Shown in pieces: positions 50,901 to 62,512 of a stretch of DNA of 64,000 bases; the stretch's first letter is position 1; every line of letters begins with the position of its first letter. Position numbers and translations under genes: made by a program. Under the pieces are notes generated by a model, which saw only the letters and a program-made list of their open reading frames with translations, had not been told where the DNA came from and did no database searches. Source of the DNA: Vanilla planifolia (Eukaryota; Streptophyta; Magnoliopsida; Asparagales; Orchidaceae); NCBI GenBank assembly GCA_023846275.1, contig CM043868.1, positions 8,203,653 through 8,267,652 on the forward strand. Direction: 5' to 3'.

Positions 50901-52240
50901 TTTGTGTAAAACCACCAATAATATCACATTTGTGATAATATGTAACCTTAGAAATTGAGGATCCAAAATAAGAATACTAAGATTTATGTGGTTCAAACAC
51001 ATGTTAGATATATATTTACAAAAAAGAAGGATGATATTTCACTAATAAAAACACCAACAATAGTGCTTTTAAAATTTAGAGGATAAAAAACTATTAAGTG
51101 ATATGGGTAAGGGCTTAATGATGATACCTTTAATAATAGCCAAGAGGTGATGCTCATGGGTAAAAGGATAGGTGCTCACTAAAGTAAGAGAAAAACCAAA
51201 CCAAAGTAATGTATTAGCATGAGAGAAACAAAAAAGAGGTAAGATGGTTGAATCTTTAGAAGATTAAAACATGAATATTTTGTCATTATGGATAGTTAAT
51301 ATTCCGCAAAATTTCAACTAAGTAGGATAAGAATTTAAGGGGAAAATAACTGCAATATCAATTTGTGTTATATATCCTAGTTAAGTTCACTTGCTTAGTT
51401 CAATTTGGGGCTTTTGAAATATAAAACTTATGAAGGATGAGGTTAGTTATCAAGCTACTAAATCTAATGAGGTTGGATCGAGTTTTACTAAAGAAAAAGA
51501 GAAAAAATTGTGAGTAACATAATAGATATTTTAATGGAGTTCTAGAAAGAGAAGTATATTTATATTGGAATGATGATATTGAGGTGATCTAATAGAGCAT
51601 AAGACAGAAGATTTAGCTTTATCATATAAAATGAATCATATTACAAATGAGATCCTATAATGAGCCCTATATAAGTGTCAAATTAGTTTATTTAGAGTTT
51701 TTTTATTTTTATTAGGTTATAAGCACATAAGATGTTATTTATTATGTAATTTTTATTTAATATTTATTATTATTATTTTATAAGATTATGTATATTTTTA
51801 TCATTTTATTTTTAACTTAAGACTTTTTATTATAAATTATTTAAATACTTGATATAAAATAAAAATATATATACAATTTTGGTTATTTATTTGAGATCAT
51901 TAAGATTTCTTGTAGTATATGTATATATATATGGGAAGATGTTTCTTGTCTATCTTAAATCTAAATATAAAATTTAGATTCATATTGAGGCAAATTTTAT
52001 TATATATCAAGTTTTTCAAAATAAATGTTTTTGTTATTCCAACAATTAGCAATTCTAAAAAGATTGAAATTAATCAATTATTCCAATGCAAGTGTGTAAT
52101 TTGCTATTTTTTTTTTCCATTAGATAAAATTTGAATCTAAATTTAAATAATTTCTTAAAGTGGGAGAAAATTGAAATTTTAATTTTTTTATTAATGCTTT
52201 AATGATTTTGTTATTGTAATTATAGTAATACAATTTTTTT
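47970..52240. other. AT-rich intergenic stretch left of PRP17
   Basis: No gene, RNA gene or clear element was found in about 4.3 kb. Somewhat less AT-rich patches at 49.2-49.4 and 50.5-50.7 kb match nothing I can name. Likely old repeats. Confidence 0.45.
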
Positions 52241-52249
52241 GTTTCTTAT

Positions 52250-52342
52250 AAAAATTCAATAAAAGCACGTACCAAACGCCAAATCGATCATGAAATGTTT
52301 GTTCTGGCTCCTTGAATTGGTTCCTGTCTTACCTAACCCGCC
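52250..52342 (+). promoter_or_regulatory. PRP17 proximal promoter/5' leader
   Basis: Composition switches from AT-rich to GC-rich at about 52265. A weak TATA-like AATAAAAG lies at 52258-52265. An ATG at 52290 opens a 60-codon frame out of phase with PRP17 that ends at 52472, past the PRP17 start. The transcription start is therefore uncertain and could lie either side of that ATG. Confidence 0.35.
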
Positions 52343-55300
52343 ATGGATCTCCTTCAACGCTATGCAGACGGAAGCGACGGCGACAATGAATTGCCGCATG
52401 AATCGCATATGCCAACCAAGGACGGCTGTAGAATCCCTTCCTCACCGGACTCCTACGACTCCCAACCTATGATCTCCCTGCAGGGAAAGTCTTCAGCGCC
52501 GCACGTCGATGAGACCAGCCTTGCCCTCACTGCCGCAGTTGCAGACCGAGCCCTCCACCGCCCTCTCGATCCCTCGCAGCATGCCGTTGGCTTTAACCCG
52601 ACTTACGACCAGCTGTGGGCCCCGATCTATGGACCCGCTCACCCTTATGCCAAGGATGGCATCGCCCAGGGCATGCGCAACCATAAGATGGGCTTCGTCG
52701 AGGACGCGTCCATACACTCCTTTCTCTTCGACGAGCAGTACAACACCTTTCACAAGTACGGCTACGCCACTGACCCTTCGGGCCTCTCCTACGTCGGCGA
52801 CCTGGAAACCCTAGAACGCAATCAGGCCCTCTCCGTATACAACATCCCCCAGCAGGAGCAGAAGCGGCGTCGAGTGGGCATCAAGACAGCTGAGGCTGAA
52901 GAGGATGGTTCCTCGGCTGCCGCCTCAGCTGAAGCGTCTGATCCCAGTGTTAATAATCCAGCGTCGGAGGAGTGGCTTCGTCAGAATCGTCAGAGCCCCT
53001 GGTCTGGAAAGAAGGAGGTCGCACAAGGGGAACTGACGGAAGAGCAGAAGAAGTACGCTGAGGAGTATGCCGAGAAGAAGGCTGAGAAGGGAAGAAATGG
53101 AGAGGGTAGGGGGGAGAAGACGGATGGTATGGACAAAAGTACATTTCATGGGAAGGAGGAGAAAGATTACCAGGGTCGCTCTTGGGTATCTCCTCCGAAA
53201 GATGCCAAGCCTTCCAATGAACATTGTTACATACCCAAGAGATGGGTGCACACTTGGAGTGGGCATACCAAGGGGGTTGCTGCTATTAGGTTCTTTCCCA
53301 GACATGGCCACCTCCTCCTCTCAGCTGGCATGGATTCGAAGGTCAAGATTTGGGATGTGTTCAATTCTGGAAAGTGTATGCGAACCTATATGGGCCACTC
53401 GAAGGCTGTTAGAGATATATCCTTCTCCAACGATGGTACCAAGTTCTTGAGTGCCGGATATGACAAGAACATCAAGTTGTGGGATACTGAGACTGGTAAG
53501 GTGATCTCAACTTTCACCACTGGGAAGATTCCTTATGTTGTTAAGCTCAACCCAGATGATGATAAACAACACATTCTTCTTGCTGGAATGAGTGATAAGA
53601 AGATTGTTCAGTGGGATATGAATTCAGGCGAGATCACACAGGAGTATGATCAGCATCTAGGTGCTGTCAATACCATCACATTTGTGGATAATAATAGGAG
53701 GTTTGTAACCTCAAGTGATGACAAGTCACTTCGTGTCTGGGAGTTTGGAATTCCTGTCGTAATAAAGTACATTAGTGAGCCGCACATGCACTCAATGCCA
53801 TCAATTTCACTTCATCCTAATTCCAATTGGCTAGCAGCACAGAGCTTAGACAATCAGATTCTTATATATAGTACAAAGGAAAGATTTCAACTAAACAAGA
53901 AGAAGAGGTTTGCAGGGCATATAGTGGCAGGGTATGCTTGCCAGGTAAATTTCTCACCTGATGGACGGTTTGTCATGTCTGGAGATGGGGAAGGGAAGTG
54001 CTGGTTTTGGGATTGGAAAAGTTGCAAAGTATTTAGGACCTTAAAATGCCATGAGGGAGTGTGTATTGGCTGTCAATGGCATCCTTTGGAGCAAAGCAAA
54101 GTTGCAACCTGCGGTTGGGATGGCATGATCAAATATTGGTACAAAAGCTCTTTCCACTTATTCTATTTTGAATATTGCTATGAAATGTTTTTCTTATAGC
54201 TCTATATTTTCTTGCCCCTGAACGCTTGCTTTATTTTCCTCTAAAGCTTTTGTATTTCCATCATGTGAATGTTTTATCCTCCATAGGCTTCTTGTGCTTC
54301 AAATTATAAAAGATGGGCAAAAGTGAAGCCAAAAGACACTGGTTTTCGTGGACTAAAAAAGAACATAAGAGAATTTGGTAAACTCAATAACTGATCGAAG
54401 AATGCTTTAATAAGGAAAGAAGAATGTTTAGCTATTCTTTGTTACAAGTAGTAGAAATGTACCAATTTGGTTTGTTATTAGACTTGATCAGTAAATGAAC
54501 CATGACAATGCTTACCATCTAAGGTGCCATAATACATATAGTAAAATTTAGTAGAGTTTGATACACTCTTTTATTTTGCAAGGATAGAAGTGTGATTCCT
54601 TTTTGATATGTATACAAAGGCTATGAAGCTAGAGTGCAAGTGTGGAGAATTATATAAAATGATGTTTGTTTATAGATAAAATTATACAATTTTGTTGCAG
54701 ACCATAAAAGGTACTGGTCATACATGTTTTTGTTTGATTTTTAGAAAGAGCTAAACAGACTAGGAGAGACCAAATCCTTGTGAGAAAGCTAATGTGGAAC
54801 ATCATATAAATTTGCATTTTCTGGTACATGTATTCAACTATGTTTTTGTTGTCGTAATACATATTATACTCAAATTAGCCCCTGTATTATTGGAATATCT
54901 AAGGTTTTTGAAATGTTGGACATCATATAAGTATTCATATCTGGTGCACATATCCAACTATATGTTTGTTTTTGTAAAACTTATTATACACAAATTTGCC
55001 TCTGTATTTTGTTGGAGCATCCAGTGTTTCCAAAATGTTGGACATTGACACAAAATGCCTGAAAAGCCACTGATTTTGATGGCCAAAAGCCACTGATTTT
55101 GATGGCCAATGGCGTTTTTTATTTCAAGTTCACATGCAATAATTTGGTTCAATTGAAATTGGGTTGTGATTTTAAAATGCCACTTTTCCATTATAATTGG
55201 TGCATAAATCTTGACAAATGTGATTTGCATGAGGTTTTTTCTGCATTATTTTTTTTTTACTCAAATGAATGTACTAGTTTATTGTGCATCGTAGATGCTC

Positions 55301-58300
55301 CCTTGTTCTTTTTGAGCACTGAGCTAGTTACTTAAAAGGCAAAATGGGAACTAGAACATGAACATATTGAGAAAAATTTCTTAATTTTGCTCGAATATGA
55401 AAAGTTCATATCTTTCTATGTCATTGGAATCATACTTTTATTGTGTTGGGTAATTTTCTTGCAATGATAAGTTTTGCTGAGCTAACAACCAAGTTTTGGA
55501 TAGGTAGTTGTTGCATGTTTACAATACAGATGAGCTCGATTGTATGATTGATATATCTTTGTGTATTCTATGAGGGATGATAAATATATATTTTTGCAAC
55601 AACTCAAATTGGTAGCGATTATCAGCAGTACATTCTTTCTTTTACAGTGCCAATTTCAGATAGACTTCAATAAATGCATTTTTCTTATAACCATTTTTTT
55701 ATCTGCATTGATAATTAGAAGTGTATTGGAGGTTAATGTTTGTACTCAAGTATGTGAAAGTTGTGTTAGTAGCAGTAATGCATATTTTCAATAACCATTT
55801 TGTATCTATTTTGCTGAAGGACTAAATAATTATAGTTGTACTTTTGTCAAGGTTCCACTTCAATATTTTTTTAGCTTTTGCATTACTTATAGATGTTCTT
55901 TCTAGTTAAATTGAAGATAAATGAATATGAAGTATACTGTTTTGCTTTTGATACTATGCTTATTAACAAGACTAAAAAAAAAGCTAAGCTGGAGTCATGG
56001 AGAATAACCTTGTGATTTAAGGGGTTTTATTTAATTAATTTTTTAACTAAATATATATATTGCAAGTTTAATCAAAAGAGTTAGTATAATTTATGTGGGG
56101 AATATAATTGATGAATATAACATATTCAAGAACAAAAGATTTTGTTGTTTTATTTCTCTATTATAGTATGATGGAGAGATTGATGACTACAATAGGTTGG
56201 ATTAAGCATAGGAGTGCCTTTATTGTGTTGTTTAAAGGTAAGTCCTATGTGATTGTAGTAAGATGGGCAATGTTATATGATATTGAATATTAACATATGA
56301 AATTAAAACATATAAATAGAACAGGTATTGCAAAGACGTGGACATTAAGATGGATAATGATTATACTCTAAAAGATATATTAGATGAAAGTTAGTGTAGC
56401 ATTGATTGAAGTTTAATTTAGGAAGAACTAGGTTAAATTTATTACTCAAAATCATTTAATGCCTCAATTAAGAGATACAAGTGGTTAGAATTTTTTCTTG
56501 GTCAACAAGGAAAAATGTATCAACGGAAGTTTGCCACTAGAATATTAAAGCAAACTTTGGCATTTTTTGACACTAAGGAAGAGTTGTTAATGAATAGGGC
56601 AATAGTATTGGAGAATTCTTGTTAATAATTTCACGTAGCTTAAGTCTTGTTGTATGCATCAATATGTGAGTAACTGTATCATCTATTAACGTTATGTAAC
56701 TTTCATTGCTGCACCATCGCTATAAATTTTTAATGTCATTAGAAGAAATGATTAATATGTTCATTCCTTTTTGTGTTATGTAGAATTGTTACTATTTTTG
56801 TTTCTGAATAATTTGATAAATCCTAATATAATTTCTTTTTTATTAATATAATTATTGTATAGTATTCTTAAAACATCTTATGACTTCATTTTTTAATGCT
56901 TTCTAGGAGATGTATTGTACATCAATAATGACAACAACACATTAATCTCACTAGGTGTGTTCAGCTAAATAAATTATTTTAAATAATTTTGTTCAATTTG
57001 TTAATAACTCTTTATTTATGTCTGAACATGTTAAGTCTTTTCTAATAGACTTTAGCCATGCTTTTTTGTGGTCTAGTTTTTGGTCTATTCATAAGAAAAA
57101 GTTTTAACAAGCTAACTTTTTAACAAGCATTAAGTTGTCTCATTTAACATGCCTAAACTATTTAAACTAATTCTCCCTAAACTTGATATCAATTAATATT
57201 ACACAAGTTCTCACAATTGCATGCATTTTTACTTATATCCTTTCTACTCATCTTATTATTTACAATACTCCATTTATACATACATGCATGCATGTATACA
57301 TACCACATCCATCTATGTATTTATATATGCTTTTATGCATGCATGCATGTATGTATAAAAAGAGTATTGTAGATAACAAGATGTTGAAATTGATTGGTAA
57401 ATAGTTTCAATAACCTAGTTTGATTATATTATTAATTTTCCTATGAATTTTATCATCTAAGACCTAAATAATGAAATTTCGCATTTTTCTTAGTCTTAGA
57501 TCTACTAAGACAAAATTTTAGGCATTTAAAAGTTGTTTTTCATGAATTGTGCTTGATTTTAACCTTTTCTCTAATTTCATCAACAAGTATAATGTTGTAA
57601 TTTTGTAATTTAAGTAACATCTTGAATACGGGAGTTAATGAATATGTCCAAACTATTATATTTTGTCAATAAGATGTAGTGGTCATTGGAAGCCTACTTG
57701 CAAAATGGAGTTAGTCCATTCCATTTTTATTTGAAAGTTATTGCAAATCATGTTTTTGTGCAAGTTCATTCAAGTGGCACCTTTCAATATGCATAAAGCT
57801 AGATAGAAAAGAGGTTTGTTATTGGTCAATATTTGAATAGAGAACATGCTCCTTACAGATCTATAGTTATAATGGAGATTACGCTCCTTCGTATATTGAC
57901 TGTGTACATTTAGTTGTAAAGTCGAATCTCTAATATAGGGGCTACCTTCATATAAATCTACTTTTCATTTCAATGCAAATTTATTCACATTATATGTATG
58001 GCTCAAGTCCTTTAAGATTGATGAACTTAAGACTAAAAATAAAAAAAGTTCTATAACACCCTCAAATTTTTATAGCAATAAAGCAATATTGATTTTTCAA
58101 AATTTCATACACAATGTTTGTCTTGTAAAACATGTTAGCAGTGCTAGAAAATAAAATACTATAAAATGCAAAAATAAGTATATAATCTGATATAGAGTTC
58201 ATCAAGATAAGTCTAATGATATTTTTTTCATCTAAATCTGAATTCAATTAGATTTATTATTAACATTTTAAATATAGAGTTTTAATTGAAAATTTTAAAT

Positions 58301-61300
58301 TTTTGTAATATTTTATATTATAAACCTAAACCCCTCTCTTGCATTTGGTTCTCTTGATCCTCTCCATGCCTTTGATTGGTCAAAATCCCAAACCCTAATC
58401 TCATCACCGCAATGCTTGTCGTCGTGCAATCGTCGAAGCACTATAATGGAGGAGGTGGCAATGCCATTAGGTGAGTGACTCACATTGTGTAAGTAAACCC
58501 AAATCCTTTCTCTCATTCTCTCTTGTTAAACTCTAGCTTGGGTTTTTGTTGAGTTTCTCGGTGAATTGACTGATGGGGGGTGAGAGTAAAATTGAGGAAA
58601 GTAAGGCTGATGAGTTTTATTTGATGAGTCTTGTCGTTTTTCCCCTCAGGATTATGGCCACGATAATAATGTTGGGGATTATGGGAGAGATAGTAGGGAA
58701 AAGAAAGTGGGGAGTTGTGGGAGAGAGGAATGGAGGTAGAAAGAGAAAGTGGGGAATTCAAGGAAAGAAAAAACATAATAGTAAAATTGAGAAGAGAAAG
58801 ATATGGCATGAAAATTAAGGAGAAAAACCAAGTGAAAAGGGTTCTTGTGTGAAATACGAGTGGAATTTGGAATTATCAAATACTGCATTAAGTCTTGTAG
58901 GGCAAATGTATTGAAATTGAAATAGAATTGTAGCATATGCTCCCCATATAATTATAAGAAAAGAAAAAGAAAGAAGAGGGAGTTCAATTCTAGATTTTTT
59001 TTTGACTTAGAGGTAGTTATCTAACATATTTACATTTGCATATGCTTGATGTATTAATATTTGATAGTATATTTTATATATACATCTAGGTGTGCTATAT
59101 AGATGCATATGTCTAATGTTGTGATATATTATTATATATCAACATAATTTACGTTATATATGATTGTTATTAAGTTATTTTGTTTTGCATGTTGTACTTC
59201 TATTTCTTGTATTATTTGATAGGCATGATGTGTTCGTGGATTATTGAGTAGGTATATGTTAGCTTGTGATTAAGAAGTTGCATGAACTTGTGTGCTTTGC
59301 CATGTGTTGGCAAGAAACATGTATAAACCTAAGGCATGCAAGTTATATTATTAGAATAATGATATTGATTATGTGAGGGAATGTACTAGTATCCGTGGGA
59401 CAAAAAAAGTGTAGCATTGTCTATGTGAGGGAATGTATGATACTTCACGCAATAGAGGTGGCTTGGTCTAGTGAGGGGTGAGAACTTAGTGGGATGGAAA
59501 GCCAACTTGCTTATGTGAGAAGTTATAGAATTCTTGTGAGACAGAAAAGCGGATTGTTCACGCGAAAAGCTAGAGTACATTCCCATGAGATTAAAATAGT
59601 GTCTAGTTAATATAAAAGGAAATAAGAATGAATATGAAAAGTATGATTAAATAAGGAGAAATAAAATGAAAAATGAACATGTAAAGCTTATATATGTATT
59701 GTAGTATTGCATGTGTAGATAATTTGTTAAATCAAGAATTTGCATGTGGCATGACCTGAATTATTTTAATGTTTTTATATATTTATATCTTATGTTATTT
59801 ATCCTATTGAGTCAGTGATAGTTGACTCAGTCTATTTGTTAACACTAAAATTTTATGTACGTCGACATCTTAGCACAGGAGAGGAAGAAAACATAAATAA
59901 ATGCTAAATATTATTTTTGCATATAAAAAGCTAAATCTTATTGTTGCATATAAAAAGCTTTGTATAATATCTGTGAATGGTACTCGTGTTTTGGTTTTTG
60001 TATGTCGTACATATTTAAACTAATTAGAATGATGATATAAATTACTGCATGGGTTGTTTAGTGATAGCTATGTGGGATAATGTTATAATAACTATGTAGA
60101 AGTTACAAGTTATGAATGTATGTGAAATGGAAGATGCATTTGGAAATTGGATGAAACATATGGGAGTTTTTGTTCATTTGAAATTTGAAATATAGAAAAA
60201 AGGATAATAAACGACTGAAAGATCATGAAAATTAGGTTCTAAGCGTGACGGGAGTTTGAGAATTGTCAAATGCTTACAGTCCCATCTGTAGGAATCATAC
60301 CCATGTGTAGTATTGGAATTTGGTTGTAAGCAAAACAAAATCTCTTTTGAGGCTAAACTTAGTAATTTGTGGTTTCTGTTTTTGAGTAATGAACTAAAGC
60401 AAATTATAAGTGGAAGCTGAACATTTTTCTTAAAAAAATTGGAAAGTACACCTATCAAATTGATTAAAGAAGTTACGTTAAAGCCTTCTGCCTTACAAGG
60501 AAGAAGTAGTTTCCTTCGGAATTTCTTTCGATAAGTCTCATAAAGTTCAAGTATGATGGATATAATCTATTATTTTGGTCAAGATTCAGTATCTCCTACA
60601 ATTACGTTACATGAGAGACTCGACAACAGTGTTGAGAAATATGTTGATATAAAAAATTATTGTGGGAATTGTTGTGCATATGTGCATAAAAAGCTGAGGT
60701 ACTTATATCGGAAAGTTAATCATTTTTCATTTTCAGAAAAAAAAAAATGGAAGCACATGAAAAGTTGATCCCAAAAAATGATTTCAACTTGTTTCAGATT
60801 GTCCTTCTATAAGGTTGGTGCAAAATTTAAGATAGATATTAAGTATAATGTGGTGATAATGCAAATTTCCTATGAGTACCATTAATGAGGTTCTTGGTTC
60901 TACATCAAATAATTGAGAAATATGGTTACATAAAAAATTAGTAGCATGTTGACCTTTGCCTATGAAATTAAATTTTGTGGTTGACTATGGGTTTGACCAC
61001 ATGTATGTCTAACCAACTTTTTTCACCATTGGTTACTTCGGAACAAATATTTGAACAAAATATTTTATTGGAATCAAGTTCATAAGGGTAGTGGCTTTCA
61101 TGAGTTTTGGCATTTCTATCATGTTTTTAAAGCAGTGAATATTTTGACTCCCAAAGTGACTTCATCATTGTCTGGGTTCTCTTATGACACTTGTTTGTGT
61201 TTCAAGAAAGTACTTTTGTTTAGCTAGATTGGTTTGGTTCAGATGATCAGCATATCTCTTCTATGGTTTGGTCACGCTTGGCTGATTTTTTTGAATGTTT

Positions 61301-62398
61301 TCACATCTTCTTGGTTTTGTAAAACGTTCTTTTTTCTCATCTTCAGCTTATGGCACTTGACTTAATTGGTAAGAAGATTTCTAAGTTGATGGGAAGTGGT
61401 GGTTGCTGTGGTTTGTCTAGACATATGGGGAGCATTGGGCAGTAAAAAATGATTGTTGACAATTATGTTAACATAAAATTTTTATCAGCTGAAACTCTTG
61501 GATTGAATATAGGATCATTGGTTTTTCAAGACAACTTCAAAACTTTTTCTCTTACCCAGCAATTGCATATGTTACACTTTAAATATGAACTCAAACTCTT
61601 GGATTGAATAGATATGTTTGATGATTGATTTGTCAAGACAACTACAAAAATTTTTCTCTTTTACCTAGCAGTTGCATTTGTTCACTTTAAACAACCTCAG
61701 TTCATAGTGTACGGAGACCCAGCATGCTGTTATGATCTTCATAGAACATTCATGAAAAAAATCCTTTCAAAATAATTCCGTAAATTATACTCCTGATATT
61801 TTGAAGGCTATTGGAAAAAAAAAAAAAAAACAAGGTATTGTTCTGTTGCAGTAAAAGAGATTTCCATGATTATTGTTGTTTTTTTTGCAGCAGAAAAAAT
61901 CATTTTTTTTCATGCAACAATGTAGAATGAAAAGATGAACATTAGAATTCACTGTTTGCAAACTGCAATCCTGCAATTTCAAGCTTTAAGTATAGGTGAT
62001 ATGCAGATCACGCACTTTGTATTAGTTCTCAGAAGTCTTGAGCACATTTCTAAGTAGCATATTAATGATGGTTAATTTGCAATTGCATTACAATTTGGAT
62101 TATATTTAGCAGATGAAATGTTACTTCAAACATAATATGCTGTCATACTGTATTCCTGATAACAAATAAGATTCACAAGCCAGATTGTGCTGTCTTTTCT
62201 TTCAACCATGAAGTGAATGTAGTTACTTTTTAATTTGAGTTTCATTATATCATCGGGAGTTTATCTCAACATAGACATTATTAGAATGATAGTTAAGAAT
62301 TTGAAATTTACTATCATAAGATCAATATTGGTTGATTTGTAAAAATAAATACTTTTTTGTCACTAAAGGAGCGTATTCCTTTTGTTTACAGGGATTAG
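52343..62398 (+). CDS. PRP17: PRP17/CDC40 pre-mRNA splicing factor, WD40 protein (600 aa, two coding exons)
   Basis: Exons 52343-54138 and 62392-62398. The GT at 54139 and the AG ending at 62391 splice TG|G to give ...KYW-D-stop, the conserved end of plant and animal PRP17. N-terminal family blocks: [34 protein letters not shown] (about 84-103), [18 protein letters not shown] (107-124), [12 protein letters not shown] (131-142), [20 protein letters not shown] (230-249), [17 protein letters not shown] (265-281). Seven WD repeats follow from about 303 to 600, starting [17 protein letters not shown] and each ending in WD or a variant. In the family, PRP17 joins the spliceosome for the second catalytic step in the nucleus. 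The GCCATGG start context is good. The first exon is GC-rich at its 5' end and AT-richer later. Reading on without splicing would add a 19-residue tail ([19 protein letters not shown]). Confidence 0.96.
54791..55041. repeat. Diverged direct tandem duplication, period about 125 bp
   Basis: Two copies share GGACATCATATAA, TCTGGTRCAYRTATYCAACTA, GTTTTTGTNGT..AATACATATTATA (or AAACTTATTATA), CAAATT, GCCYCTGTATT and AAATGTTGGACAT, starting near 54791 and 54917. Confidence 0.82.
55062..55107. repeat. Perfect 23-bp tandem duplication
   Basis: A 23-bp unit opening AAAAGCCACTGATTTTG and ending ATGGCC occurs twice head to tail (55062-55084 and 55085-55107) with no difference, so it is probably recent and possibly polymorphic. 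Confidence 0.97.
56150..56440 (+). mobile_element. LINE ORF2 3'-end fragment (RTE-like C-terminal region)
   Basis: Three-frame reading gives [36 protein letters not shown] followed by a region with TLRW, and SVALIEV followed by a frame like 'LREN..RWFGH'. This is the order seen in plant LINE proteins that end '..FYRTVVRPAMLYGTECW...MRMLRWMCG...GVAPIEDKLRENRLRWFGHV'. Frameshifts and stops interrupt it. Only the region after the RT domain is present here. Confidence 0.65.
57252..57380. repeat. Foldback: 43-bp inverted arms, 44-bp loop (MITE-like or hairpin RNA)
   Basis: The left arm at 57252-57294 (CTTATTATTTACAATACTC...CATGCATGCATG) and the right arm at 57338-57380 are reverse complements at about 39 of 43 positions. 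Some mismatches would be G:U pairs in + strand RNA. The arms end in overlapping TGCATGCA palindromes. No clear target-site duplication flanks it, so it could be an old MITE, a chance-expanded palindrome or a small hairpin precursor. Confidence 0.8.
58052..60252 (+). mobile_element. Probable solo LTR of a Ty3/gypsy (Tekay/Del-type) element, about 2.2 kb
   Basis: Starts TATAACACCCTCAAATTTTTAT, resembling the TGTAACACCC start of this LTR class, and ends AGGTTCTAAGCGTGACGGG, resembling its GGGTC..GGCGTGACA end. The flanks AGTTC (58047-58051) and AGTTT (60253-60257) could be a decayed 5-bp target duplication. Inside are a CAAACCCTAATC block near 58390 and a 47-bp tandem array. No primer site or internal region follows, so it is probably a solo LTR formed by recombination. 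Old; edges are inferred. Confidence 0.5.
59370..59605. repeat. Tandem array, about 47-bp unit, five diverged copies
   Basis: Copies start near 59370, 59422, 59469, 59512 and 59558 with TATGTGAGGGAATGT-like text. They continue through TRTGAGACAGAAAAG-like text to GCTTGTTC/GCATTGTC, with periods of 43-52 bp. Confidence 0.85.
61490..61693. repeat. Direct tandem duplication, period about 101 bp
   Basis: Copies begin near 61490 and 61591, sharing AAACTCTTGGATTGAATA, CAAGACAACT, TTTTTCTCTT, CCTAGCARTTGCAT and CACTTTAAA. Confidence 0.88.
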
Positions 62399-62512
62399 TT
62401 TACTCGGTCCTCTGAAGTTGACCGCTGGGCAAGCTTGCACACTTGAAGGACGCAGATCTCATGCAGAATATAGAATGATAATAAAGATGGAGACTCGTGT
62501 CATCTTCTCCAG
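62392..62512 (+). other. PRP17 terminal exon: 7 coding bases plus 3' UTR
   Basis: G GAT TAG completes Trp599, adds Asp600 and stops at 62396-62398. The exon is less AT-rich than the flanks and ends at CCAG|GTGAGG (donor-like, 62513), which suggests a further intron inside the 3' UTR. The other frame is open for 40 codons but does not join to the WD40 frame. Confidence 0.7.

Larger units (their letters stand above)
54139..62391 (+). other. PRP17 intron, 8,253 bp, splitting the penultimate Trp codon
   Basis: Donor TTG|GTACAA, acceptor TTTTGTTTACAG|GGATTAG with a good pyrimidine tract. It contains short tandem duplications, a LINE 3' fragment, a foldback, a probable solo LTR and a second tandem duplication, each listed separately. 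Unassigned parts (55.1-56.1, 56.5-57.2, 57.4-58.0, 60.3-61.4 and 61.7-62.3 kb) match nothing I recognise. Confidence 0.88.

Noticed and set aside
52493-53450. Several open frames of 64-128 codons on both strands over PRP17 exon 1
   Set aside because: They are shadows of the GC-rich, stop-poor PRP17 coding sequence, with no motif of their own.
54139-54199. PRP17 as a single-exon 618-residue protein
   Set aside because: The unspliced tail replaces the conserved Trp-Asp end with unrelated hydrophobic residues, whereas splicing restores it exactly.
11705-55020. 17-bp identity (GTATTTTGTTGGAGCAT) between about 11.71 kb and 55.00 kb
   Set aside because: The flanks do not align; a match of this size is expected occasionally by chance in 64 kb of AT-rich DNA.
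62392-62512. 40-codon open frame ([19 protein letters not shown]...) in the last PRP17 exon, as a protein extension
   Set aside because: It is out of phase with the spliced WD40 frame, which reaches the conserved WD stop at once; the match looks like chance in a short exon.
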